Source: Bolinopsis microptera
Lineage: Eukaryota > Ctenophora > Tentaculata > Lobata > Bolinopsidae
DNA: 64,000 nucleotides
Assembly: GCF_026151205.1 (NCBI RefSeq)
Contig: NC_087078.1
Coordinates: 4,977,675 to 5,041,674 of the forward strand
Reading direction: 5' to 3'
Below, piece after piece: positions 1-10,413 of this stretch. Position 1 is the stretch's first letter; every line of letters starts with the position of its first letter. The notes beneath the pieces were generated by a model. It made no database searches. It was not told the DNA's origin and saw only the letters and a program-made list of their open reading frames with translations. Position numbers and translations under genes: made by a program.

Positions 1-43
1 CCCAGTAACCTCTCAAATAACCTGTCAAGCGTGTCAGTATATC

Positions 44-97
44 CGGTAAAAAGAGGCACGGTAAAAAGAGGCACGGTAAAAAGAGGCACGGTAAAAA
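44..97. repeat. 15-bp tandem repeat, about 3.5 copies
   Basis: A unit reading GGTAAAAAGAGGCAC is repeated head to tail. It is a short minisatellite at the left edge of the window with no coding potential. Confidence 0.85.
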
Positions 98-2155
98 TAA
101 ATTCTACTGAATAATAAGGGTTCACATTATAGCTGGTCTCTATTTCAAAAGTGAATACTAAAGAACAGATACAAGTTATCAGTAGTTTCTTAACGAGGAG
201 AGTAGTTACTTTAAATCCTTTTTATTGTGGTAATGGGTGGATTATTATTATCATTTTGTTACATCGACTGCTAATTTGCGCGCGTGCGTTCTTAATTCTT
301 AACGAGTTAACAGTATGTATTGAATCTTAGCATGGACCGTATATTTGAAAACTCTTATAACATTTTATTTTAATCAACAAATTCATTTGATATTACTAGC
401 ACCATTACAATGGGAAAGTTATTCTTTGATTTATTTTCCCAAGTTGGTCCCATTTGCATTGATATTTTTATCATTTACAATTTCTTTCTATAAACATTTT
501 GGAATGACAAGCAGTAATGAAAGGGTGTCGCTCACGAACGATGACCACGAGCAGACATTTTAATTTTATGATATTTACTATTTATAGCTATGTTTAATTA
601 ATATTTTTCAATACAAACATTACATGTAGATTGATGTAAAAAGCACAATAACTTTTAATTTATTCAGAGAAAATAGTCAAATATGCGGTATCTGTATAAT
701 GGACTGGTCGGTCACCTGGTCACATGACTCGCCCGTTGTCACATTCTATATAATTGATCTCTTATCAATCTTTCTAAGCTCACTTACTTACTTTGAGTAC
801 TTTGAGTAGGTTTGGCAGGGATCACTTCAACTTCGGTTGAAAATATTATGAAATTGATGTATAAGTTGTAATTATACTGCTTTTACAATTTTATTCGAGT
901 GATAATTGGATTTTTATCAGAGTTTAGTTATCGGATGGTGTGTAACGGAGTAACGGACCGGTGGGTAAAACGTTTTGTTACAGTGTCAACGTGTACACTG
1001 TACAGTTGGCTAAACGTTTCTTCTAAATGTTTTGTGCAAAATCAGCCCGCATTAACTGAGCTGAAATTTCACAATTATTAATTAAAAAGTTTATTTTTAA
1101 GGATTATTTTTGCTGAATAAGACCAAACCAATTGTACTGGGTAGCTCAAACTAGGAATTAGTAAAATTTGAACGGAATATGAGTTCCCACCAACAGTTTT
1201 CGAAATTATCATTAAATGTTACGAGGAAAATAAATTTCCTAATTTGAATTCACATTATTGGCTCACAATTGAAACAGCTAGTGGACATACATATTGGTAT
1301 TGGTGGTCATCAAATTTCTATGTAACTAGTAATGGTGTTGTCAAATCGAATCGAATCGAATTTCGGTAATCAAATTTCACAATATCATAACTATTTCTAC
1401 AGAATTAATAAATTAATGTGAAATATAGATTGTGCGAGAAAATGAAGGAAACCGCTGATGTCGCCTAAAATTGGATCCCCTTATTGCAATCGCAGTAAAT
1501 GTAGCGGCGGTTATGGTGCACGTGTATTTGTAAACTTCGCCTGTTTAAAGCTCATGTAATTTCTGTTTGCAACTCGATACTATTTCGTACATCGACCTTA
1601 TTTATTATTTAGTATATCCATATTTGAACTAAAAATGCCATTTAGGGCAGTTGTAGAGGTGTTTATATGAACGATTTAGAACGTTTTTGTTGGTAAATTT
1701 ATTTCAACGTGGCCAACTTTTATAAGTAAACTAATGTTGACAACTTCAAGTTGACTGGGATTGTCATGACTGATCTTAACAATGATGGTATTCTAATTCC
1801 GCTCATGAGCAAATCGTATCACGAGTAAAGTGATAGTTGTCAATAAGGAGATGACGAACATGCTTGAAGATGGATGGAAACCTGCATGGAATTGTCGTTG
1901 GAAGTAACGCGTTGGTCCATCAAATTACCTATGTACTTTCTGGAAGGCGCGATCGAAATATGTATGTTGAGCCTCGCGCAAGTAATAACAAATAAAAATT
2001 GAATAATATATAAATGTTATATTAAATTTGTATAAAACGTACAAACGCAATTCAAATAACATATTATGTTTAGAACACAGTACTATATACTTGTCCTAAA
2101 TCTATTCGGAGTCCGAATTTTAGTAGTAGAATAACTAGAATTGACAAGTTGCCAA
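98..2155. other. AT-rich intergenic stretch, no gene seen
   Basis: Only short open frames of 60-72 codons occur and they lack recognisable motifs, splice context or homology that I can name. A few short direct repeats are present, such as AATCGAATCGAATCGAAT near 1345. I see no tRNA, terminal repeat or exon that can be tied to a neighbouring gene. Confidence 0.6.
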
Positions 2156-2163
2156 CATTTTGA

Positions 2164-3320
2164 GGCAGTATCGAGATAGCCCGACCACTGGTCCGCGGAC
2201 CACTGTCTGCGGACCACTGTCCGCGGACCACTGTCTACCAGATCATATTACTGTATAATAACAGTATTGAGTATCCCCTGAATCAAGCAGGGTTCACATC
2301 ATCCCCTGAATCAAGCAGGGTTCACATCATCGCACGCGAATTCCAATCAGCGGTGGTGTCAAGGCTTATTAAACGATTAAGCAACCTTACGAGATCAGTT
2401 CACATCATGCAATATAATATCAATCATTTCTATCATCAACTCCTTCTTGAACAACTACAACTATGGTCTCAGAGAAAACGAAACGGATGAACTCAGCCCT
2501 ACCCTGCGACCCTATCTGCAAACCTATCTCACCTCTCGACAAGTGGACTCAAGCTGGTAAAACCCTCATCGTCTCCAGAGCCAACCCAAGCTTCTGCGTT
2601 TTCTGCAACAAGAGGCATGCTGGTATATCATGCGCTGCTCATGACCGTAATCAATTAGTACAGTCAAATCCGTCCTAATTTAAGCCTTTGTCGGACAAAA
2701 TTCGCAACAAAGCGATTTTAACGGGATATGGTCGGGACAGGTCCCAGGAATCATTCCAGAGAGTTCCCAAAATCCTCGACTTCAGGAAAATCCACAATTA
2801 CCACTTTTTTACCACCTTTTTACCACTTTGGTTTTCTGCAAATAAGTCACGTTCTGAATATCCTAGAAGATTCTAGTTTAAAGCATTGTGTTTAGAAAAC
2901 AAAGAAGAACAACTTTTCCTTTAACAACTTTTTCAAAAATAAATTATTTAATTAATAAATTAAATAATTAATAAAATTTCAAATATTTCAAAAATATATT
3001 TTCATAAAAAATGTTCACAATTACATTCCACGTGCAATGAACTAATTTTTATAAAAATTTTCACTTTCAATATTTTGGACTTGTAAAATTTTCGAAATTC
3101 GTAAAGAATAACCACTATTTATCACTTTTTACCACATTGAATCTCCGCTAATAAAACGACTTCTGAATGTCGTCGAAGGTTCTAGATTGAACCAATGTGT
3201 TCAAAATATAAAAGAGAACAACTTTTTATCTGACAACCTTTGGATTAGATAATTAATTGATTTATTAATTAAATAATAATTAAATTTTTAAAAATTTCAA
3301 AATATACTTTTTATCAAAAA
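2164..3320 (+). repeat. Left terminal inverted repeat of the transposon
   Basis: It matches the reverse complement of about 5150-6078. The outermost 100 bp include tandem palindromic GGTCCGCGGACC-type units. Inside the arm, about 2780-2990 and 3100-3290 are diverged copies of one another: both run from a 'taccac' cluster through 'tctaga/ttctag' and 'aacaactttt' into TTAATTAATT-rich DNA. The arm therefore contains an old internal duplication. Confidence 0.75.
2272..2329. repeat. 28-bp direct duplication inside the left TIR
   Basis: The segment CCCCTGAATCAAGCAGGG followed by TTCACATCAT occurs twice in tandem. The right arm carries a single related copy (around 5978-5995), so this duplication probably arose after the element's arms had formed. 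Confidence 0.8.
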
Positions 3321-4224
3321 TATTTGCCGTGACGTAAAATGAATTTACTTGAATAACAGAACATACACCGTCACATAGATTAGATAACAGATTTAAAAAA
3401 TTCAGATAAATGGAATAAACGGTAAAATATCAAAATTTGTACGATACTATTATAGCTTATTTATAAATATTTACACATCATATCTCTCGACTTACAGAAA
3501 CATCAACTGGATTAGACCACAGAACTGCCTCTCTGCAAATCAAAACATCTGCAAAACGATGTGCGAAACGGATTGAAAATGACGAAGTTATCAAGCAATT
3601 TGTTTATCTCGTTAGCGAAATTGATTGGGTTATCAATGATTACCTAATTGCTTATCACGTGACAGGGTGCTAGGATACCGTAATTGGGCTTTCTGCACGA
3701 TTTCTGTGCCACGCTTTCACTGGATCAGACACCACCAGTCGGATCCACGGAGTTGGTAAGGATCGGCTATTCAGAACGATTCCGATAGTGGGAATCTAGT
3801 GCACTAAGCTACGGAGAAAGTCACGAGAAATTTTTGGGCGAGCGAATTAGGAACTTAGTAAGAGCCTAACGTATGTGTACTATACCACCTCCCCCCTCCC
3901 CCGCACAATAATTTACCCTGTCTGTAATCCGGTTTGAGGATTTATCATTTAGTGCGATCTCTACGTTACAGAATGGACATTTGTTTAAACTGTGTTCGCG
4001 GACTAAAGATGGTCCTGTCTCAGTTACAACGAACTCCTCTTCATTGGCCGATATAATAGTTAACAGCACTATGTTTACAGTATGCACTGAAGGGGTATCC
4101 TAGTTGCTTGAACTTTTAACAGGTGCCCCGCCTCATTTAAACCTCAATTAAGTTTCCTATCATTCGGTTGAGTCGACCGTTGAGATCCCTTAGATCCAAT
4201 GGATCCTTAGCTACTCCCTAGACT

Positions 4225-4297
4225 AGGTGACACTGGGATTCGAACCCTGAACCTCTGCGCAGAAGGCGGATGCTCTAACCGCTAGGCTAGATATGAA
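4225..4297 (-). repeat. tRNA-like segment (SINE head or tRNA pseudogene)
   Basis: On the minus strand there is a good Pol III A box (TAGCCTAGCGG, 4279-4289) and a perfect B box (GGTTCGAATCC, 4236-4246) at tRNA-like spacing, and a possible anticodon loop with TCT. The seven-base acceptor arms do not pair, the anticodon and T stems contain mismatches, and no T-run follows directly. This looks like the head of a tRNA-derived SINE or a decayed tRNA-Arg, inserted in the long-TIR transposon, rather than a working tRNA. Confidence 0.6.
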
Positions 4298-4789
4298 TCT
4301 TTGGAACTGGTCTATGGTCACTGTCTGCAATAATACACACAAGACGTCACTCAGAGCTGAATCAGTCATGCCGTTGTACTGCCGTTTAATTTCGTTCAGT
4401 GACCAGGGGTTGTTGATCCAACCTGTGGTGCGTTGATTTCTTTATTTATACAAGGTATGAGAGGCGTCAGGATAAAGAATAGGACTGTACGTATCCGTTT
4501 CAAATTTGCTGGGCATAGTTTAAAAGTTAGTGCACTTACTTAAAAGATAAATAGTTTAAATAGTACCTGAGGACAGCAACCCTTTCCATATTTCATTCCA
4601 TGCAAATTTACATTGTCGATCATTCGCCCTCTTAAAGCTATTCACCGAAACTAACTCCTCATTTGCCTGGTAAATTAAAACATTGTATTGGTTAAGAATA
4701 GCTGATTTCATAAAAATCGAGATCACTAGATGAAGCAAGACTTTCAGTTCTTGAACAGAAGTCGCAATCTTCAACAGCAGACATCAAGT

Positions 4790-5079
4790 GCGAACAGCTC
4801 CCGCCAACATTCTTATCGTGTTTACCATCAGCAGCAGGTGTGGGATGAGAATGACCTAGATCCGATAAGCTGGGATGGAAGATGAACAATGGGACACATG
4901 TACCAGTGACCACTCTTATGAGTACAGCTCCGAAAAAGCTCATTCAAAAAATCAGTTGCAAATGTTTAAAGTCAGGTTGTGGCAATGCTTGTTCATGCAG
5001 AAAAGCAGGAATACATTGTGGATCAACCTGCCTCAAATGTCAGGACAATTGCAGCAATGTGCCAGCTGAGGACTCATAA
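4790..5079 (+). pseudogene. Broken Cys-rich CXC-like C-terminal gene fragment
   Basis: A frame ending at the TAA at 5077-5079 encodes a run of regularly spaced cysteines (CKCLKSGCGNACSCRKAG, then further C-x2-C pairs). This resembles Tesmin/TSO1-type CXC modules. The codons before it read, in a neighbouring frame, RVYHQQQVW and then LDPISW, followed by KMNNGTHVPVTT. From memory this order (YHQ-VQxW, NPxxWGW, G-xxxPVxT, CXC) is the C-terminus of an expanded, poorly characterised family in invertebrate genomes. At least two frameshifts break it here, so it is a relic. Whether it was the element's own gene or captured cargo is not decidable from this copy. Confidence 0.55.
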
Positions 5080-5149
5080 GTTAGACTGTTATCTAGTATA
5101 TATATGGTTATATAAAGTACTACTTCGATTTCCCGATTAATTTAATGGA

Positions 5150-6078
5150 AATTTGTTAATTATTCGTGATATGTAATTTTAAAATATTTTGATCAAAAAT
5201 AATTTTTATAATTTTTGGATATTTGTTTAATAATCGAATTAACTAATTAATTAATTATCTAATCCAAAGGTTGTCAGATAAAACTTTGTTCTCTTTATAT
5301 TTTGAACACATTGGTTCAATCTAGAACCTTCTACGATATTCAGAAGTCGTTTTTTTAGCGGAGATTCAATGTGGTAAAAAGTGGTAAATAGTGGTTTTTC
5401 TTCTCAAATTTCGTAAATTTTACAAGTTCAAAATATTGTTAGTGAAAATTTTCAAAATTTTCATAGAAATTAGTTCAATATTCGTGGAATGTAATTGTGA
5501 ACATTTTTCATGAAAATGTATTTTTGAAATATTTTAAAATTTATTAATTATTTAATTAATTAAATAAATAATTTATTTTTGAAAACGTTGTTAAAGAAAA
5601 AGTTGTTCTTCTTTGTTTTCTTAACACAATGCTTTAAACTAGAATCTTCTAGGATATTCAGAACGTGACTTATTTGCGGAAAACCAAAGTGGTAAAAAGG
5701 TGGTAAAAAAGTGGTAACTGTGGATTTTCCTGAAGTCGAGGATTTTGGGAACTCTCTGGAATGAATCCTGGGACCTGTCCCGACCATATCCCGTTAAAAT
5801 CGCTTTGTTGCGAATTTTGTCCGACAAAAAGACGGATTTGACTGTACTAAATAGTTTGATCCAGTAATTTACTACGCTACAATTAATTATGCTAGTCGTA
5901 ACTAATTGCATCCAAGATACCATACATACCATTCATATGATCTGGTAACCAATCAACTATTCACAAACACCTGTTGCTTGATTCAGGGGATACTGTTATT
6001 ATACAGTAATATGATCTGGTAGACAGTGGTCCGCAGACAGTGGTCCGCGGACCGTGGTCGGGCTATCTCGATACTGCC
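5150..6078 (-). repeat. Right terminal inverted repeat of the transposon
   Basis: Reverse-complement match to 2164-3320, shorter because it lacks the left arm's extra segments. It has the same outer palindromic GGTCCGCGGACC units near 6030-6050 and the same inner AT-rich unit. Open frames here and in the left arm encode mirror-image peptides only because the arms are copies of each other. Confidence 0.75.
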
Positions 6079-6431
6079 CATTTTGATTTATTGTCCCCAC
6101 GAATCACAGAATCACGTCCATGCTACGCGCGCACATGCATCTTGTCGAGACTGAACTTGAAGGGTACAGCAAATGGTATACGGTTCTTAGTACAGTATGT
6201 GGACATGTATATTCGTCACTTAGCTATTCTGGTGTATATGTCCACATACTGTAGTATTTCGTTATAAGTTATAATATGAACTATATAATATCAGTTATGA
6301 CGTGACCATACTGGCATACCAATATACCTCATCATTGATTATACATTTCCAATGGTTAAACAATTTTTCTGGTTTCGAAACTTCTGACTTCTTGTTAGAC
6401 ATAAGTCCTGCTATTAAACATGGGGTAAAAG

Positions 6432-6517
6432 TTACTGGGCCGCGCTCAGCCTGTCATTCCGCCCAAATCTTTATTCGTTATATGTTAATGAACATAATAG
6501 CCTGGGGTCCTCAGGTA
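6432..6517. repeat. Dispersed repeat copy A (partner at 36234-36326)
   Basis: Starts TTACTGGGCCGCGCTCAGCC and ends GGTCC(T/C)CAGGTAA. The same start and end, about 90 bp apart, recur at 36234-36326 in the same orientation with small internal differences, so this is a short interspersed repeat. Confidence 0.7.
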
Positions 6518-7129
6518 AGGTAAAAGTTAAGGCCTCAGCATGTAGTCTAATTACCCAACCTCAGATCCTGAAACATCTTTTTCGGCCCGAGTCCCGAGAT
6601 CAAAAACTAAGGACCCAATATGAATAACATATTTAATTTTATCACCATCAAAGTACTAAAAGCTGCTTTCACTCTTTTGTCTTATGACTGAATTTTTCTT
6701 AAATAACCATCTAGCAAAGTCACTGAGGAGTGAGGATAGCACAAGACACCATTGAGGTACTGAAAGTTCTATTCCCAAAGAAAGCTTTTATAAACGGAAA
6801 ATCATCAGAATATAAGATGAGATTTTGGAAGCTTTCTGAATAGAAGCTTTCTTGACATACGTTGCATGCCACTTTTCGCGCGCGCCGCCGAAGGCGGAAA
6901 AAGGGGCATATTATCTCTGATATTGGGATACGAAACATGTATCAAAAGCTTTCTGAACACAAATTTCACAGATTGTGTGAACTTTTAATTGCTCAGAAAC
7001 CAACTATTCACTTAATTGATAATGGTATAAAACCAAATTGAGGTGCTGGGAGTCAAAATCCCGAAAAACATTGCGAAATCATAATCATATTGTCCATTTT
7101 CAGTTTTCGAAGATGAAATTTCCAGGACC

Positions 7130-8520
7130 GAAATTTTATAGTTTTTACTGAATTTCTCGCCGGCAACCAATTAGTCATTCAACTATAGTGGCTATAGCCA
7201 TAGGTGGCATATGAAACGATTGAAGTGCTGGAAGTTTGATTTCGGTCGGAGGAAGACCACAGCAGAAAACTAAACAAAACGAAAATTTGTATTTTCCAAA
7301 CTCTGTCCCATTTTCAAATATGAAAATTCTGAACACGAAGTTCACCGATTGGGTGAACTTTTTGCTCTGAAACCAATTAGTCAGTTAATTGATGATGGTA
7401 TGAAACCAAATTGAGGTACTGGGAGTGAACATCTCGAAAAAAATTGCAAAATCATATTGTCCCATTTTCAGTTTTCGAAGATGAAATTTTCAGGACCGAA
7501 ATTTTATAGTTTTTACTGAATTTTTCGCCCACAACCAATTAGTCAGTCAACTATAGGTGGCATATGAAACATTTGACACGGAGTTGTAGAGTGAGCTATG
7601 TGCCTCGCCGGGCTAAAGTAGTGGATGTCCTTGCTGTACGGAAAGTTAAACAAGGAACTGAAACTACTAGGTTCCGTACAGACTCAACTCTGCAGCCATG
7701 TCAATATGTTCATTATATGCAAGCCTCTTGATTTATATGACACGATTGAGGTGCTGGAAGTTTGATTTCGGTCGGCGCGGAGGAAGCCCACAGCGGAAAA
7801 CTTAACAAAACGAAAATTTGTATTTTCCAAACTCTGTCCCATTTTCAAATATGAAACTTTCTGAACACAAATTCCACCCATTGGGTGAACGTTTTGCTCT
7901 GAAAGTGAAACCAATCAGCCAGTTAATTGATGATGGTATGAACCAAATTGAGGTACTGGGAGTGGACATCCCGAAAAAAATTTCAAAATCATACTGTCCC
8001 ATTTTCTGTCTGGCGAAAAACTGTCTCGATCACGTGATATGACCGTATAAGGAAGTTAGTCTAATTTCTCGTTAGGGTTTCAGCAGATGATGAAAATTTC
8101 CAGGACCGAAATTTTATACTCACATATTTTTTACTGAATTTCTCGCCCACAACCAATTAGTTATAGTCAATCAACTATAGGTGGCATATGACACGATTGA
8201 GGTGCTGGAAGTTTGATTTCGGTCGGACTCGGAGTTGTAGAGTGAGCTATGTGCCTCGCCGGGATAAAGTAGTGGATGTCCTTGCTGTACGGCAAGTTAA
8301 ACAAGGAACTGAAACTACTAGGTTCCGTACAGACTCAACTCTGCACCCATGTCAATATGTTCATTATATGCAAGCCTCTTGATTTATATGACACGATTGA
8401 GGTGCTGGAAGTTTGATTTCGGTCGGCGCGGAGGAAGCCCACAGCAGAAAACTGAACAAAACGAAAATTTGTATTTTCCAAACTCTGTCATATTTTCAAA
8501 TATGACAATTTCAGTCAATA
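7130..8520. repeat. Diverged tandem units, period about 650 bp
   Basis: Segments 7579-7856 and 8230-8506 are near-identical copies 651 bp apart. Shorter blocks carrying TTTGATTTCGGTCGG (7230, 7760, 8213, 8416) and CCGAAATTTTATA (7131, 7497, 8107) show that the whole stretch is a degenerate array. Similar-looking pieces extend left to about 6760. Small open frames here are copies of each other and carry no recognisable domain. Confidence 0.75.
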
Positions 8521-9900
8521 AGCACACAACGCAGATTTTAAAATATTCGACAAGTAAAAAACGGACTTTTTAGCTGAACTACATTTACAGCTGTACCAAA
8601 CAATACAGATACTAAGCAAATGGGCCGCGCATTTTATTCACAAAATCAAACAACATAACATCTAAGTGTGTCTACACGAGGGGATATTATAGATGAGGGG
8701 AGATGAGAACGTGTGACCAATAAGTTATTATAGAGTTCTGCCCTGGGCCAGGCACCATATCATGGTCGTACCTAAACCGTAGCCTGGTTTACTATCAAAA
8801 GTTGTTATAAATATTTAATACAGTACAATTACTTAAAATGTAAATCGATAAGGATCAATCATTTTTTCCTTATTAAAGTAATTCAAATTCCTTAGCAGGT
8901 ATACTGGGCTTGCTATTCAAGTTTTGAAGGGAACTCCAGCACGAATAATTTGGAGTTACACGTTAACACGATGATAATGCATCAAATTGTATCTTATTAA
9001 ATTCCCTTTAAAAGAAAACTATTCTGCACCAAGTGAATGACGTTTCAAAATTCAGAAGTGAAACCAAACTTAAAAACGCTCTTTACCAGAGTTAAACTTC
9101 CTCCTCAACCCACAACTTACAATATTTACACTAACTGCAGCAACTCTCAATAATTTTGACCACTTTGGAAACAACCAGGCCAGATTAGTTTGAAAAGATA
9201 ATCCGCATGGCAAGATTTAAATCAGAGAGGTCAAACGACAGAGCGATCTACATTCGGGTCTGAAACACTTAACTACGTCAAATTGTTATGTACGATAGTC
9301 GAAAATACTCCGAATAATTCTGCTGCAGCTAGTACTTAAAAGTGAATCATTTTTTTGAACGTTTTGCAACATATCACGTGACCAAAATTTTATCATACAT
9401 ATCATATTATATAGAGAAGAGTATCGCTGGGGCGGTACAAAACAGTGCAGTGAAAACAAAGACCCTGATATATTAATCACACTAGACGAGGTAAACGTTT
9501 AAAAATTAAACAATTCCGACCTTGTCCTCATTATATTAACATACACAGTAGATTTATAGTGATCAAATATATAATGTACACGTTGTGATATCACTATTCA
9601 ATAAGAATACGAGTTTTATATTTATATATGAAGCTAAACTTCGTGTGTAATTTGGTTGGTTTAACCTGCTACGTAACACATAGGCGTGGTATAAAATTAG
9701 ATGTTTTAATAAAGAACGTTAACACAAAACCTAAAGGAATAATTTCTAACACTTTCTGCGAAGCTTTTTGCGTGGATAACGACGTCTTGGGAGACAAGAC
9801 ACTTGAATAACACGGGATACGAGTTAATAGTACACATCACCTAACAGTCCCAACTTTACAATCCTTCTCACATAACAGTTTCAGGCATATGAAAGAGGGA
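8521..9900. other. Intergenic, no gene seen
   Basis: AT-rich DNA with short random frames only. I see no splice-supported exon, RNA gene or clear transposon end in this stretch. Confidence 0.5.
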
Positions 9901-9914
9901 GGGAATAAGATATA

Positions 9915-10055
9915 GTTGCCATGGTAACTGAGTGTATTTCAGGAGAGAGATAGAGAGTTGCCATGGATACGTAGTGTAGGAGAGATAGCGAGTAACAAAT
10001 AAAACAGGATCGTCTCCCAGCGCGTCACTGGATACAATGTTGTTGCCATGGCAGT
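9915..10055. promoter_or_regulatory. Cluster of three X-box (RFX-site-like) palindromes
   Basis: GTTGCCATGGTAAC at 9915-9928 is a perfect palindromic X-box, the consensus site of RFX transcription factors. GTTGCCATGGATAC at 9957-9970 and GTTGCCATGGCAGT at 10042-10055 keep the left half and degrade in the right half. A reversed CCAAT box (GATTGG) and the octamer ATGCGCAT follow within about 110 bp. The cluster lies 180-320 bp beyond the PPP2R5 stop codon, so it may be an enhancer or the promoter of an unseen transcript. Confidence 0.5.
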
Positions 10056-10230
10056 GCGCCTAATTGTTCCACCACACCTCAGCACTTGTTGCACAGGACA
10101 CCCTTCGGCTCCCTTAGATTATGCGCATTCACGTGCTAGGGTCGACCTGATTGGTTGGGGTGAGAAAATGCTCGGGGTTATGTCGAATAAGTAAAGTTTA
10201 AATGAATAAGATTACTAGAGATATATCCGA

Positions 10231-10413
10231 TCACGAAAAGGTGGAGTACAAGTTGTTGCAGCAATAGGAATTGTAACGAACCTTATGTTGTTGATGCTGT
10301 ATAAGCGCTTTGCGAGTTTCGAAGTCGACAGGAAGGAACGATTTTCTCCTAGTGAGGTCACGTTGTACGGCTGCCTCAACTGGTTCCGTGTCATCCACCG
10401 CTCCTTTTTCCGG
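10231..10413 (-). CDS. PPP2R5: PPP2R5 coding exon 13 (C-terminus)
   Basis: Residues about 516-575 and the TGA stop. It follows a CTCTTTCAG acceptor and contains [12 protein letters not shown] and TRKALIQHQ, comparable to the basic RRKSELPQD segment near the C-terminus of vertebrate gamma/delta B56. Only this homology and phase agreement support the junction with exon 12. Confidence 0.75.
   Translation of the reverse strand, partial: PEKGAVDDTEPVEAAVQRDLTRRKSFLPVDFETRKALIQHQQHKVRYNSYCCNNLYSTFS

Larger units (their letters stand above)
2156..6086. mobile_element. Long-TIR DNA transposon copy, 8-bp TSD
   Basis: The element proper is 2164-6078 (3,915 bp). Its ends are inverted copies beginning GGCAGTATCGAGATAGCCCG, and each end is flanked by the same 8-mer CATTTTGA (2156-2163 and 6079-6086), a clear target-site duplication. 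Inverted similarity extends roughly 0.9-1.2 kb inward on each side, with gaps (the left arm carries an extra duplicated 28-bp segment at about 2272-2329). No transposase frame survives. The centre holds a broken Cys-rich coding fragment (about 4790-5079) and a tRNA-like segment (4225-4297). An 8-bp TSD is used by several cut-and-paste superfamilies, including hAT, P and the Zisupton group; the end sequence does not let me choose between them. It is probably non-autonomous now. Confidence 0.85.

Noticed and set aside
2463-2876. Small ORFs in the transposon arms with near copies at 5560-5932
   Set aside because: They are duplicated because the arms are inverted repeats. The frames overlap palindromic non-coding DNA.
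4225-4297. Functional tRNA-Arg gene
   Set aside because: The acceptor arms do not pair and several stem mismatches are present. It is better explained as a SINE head or pseudogene.
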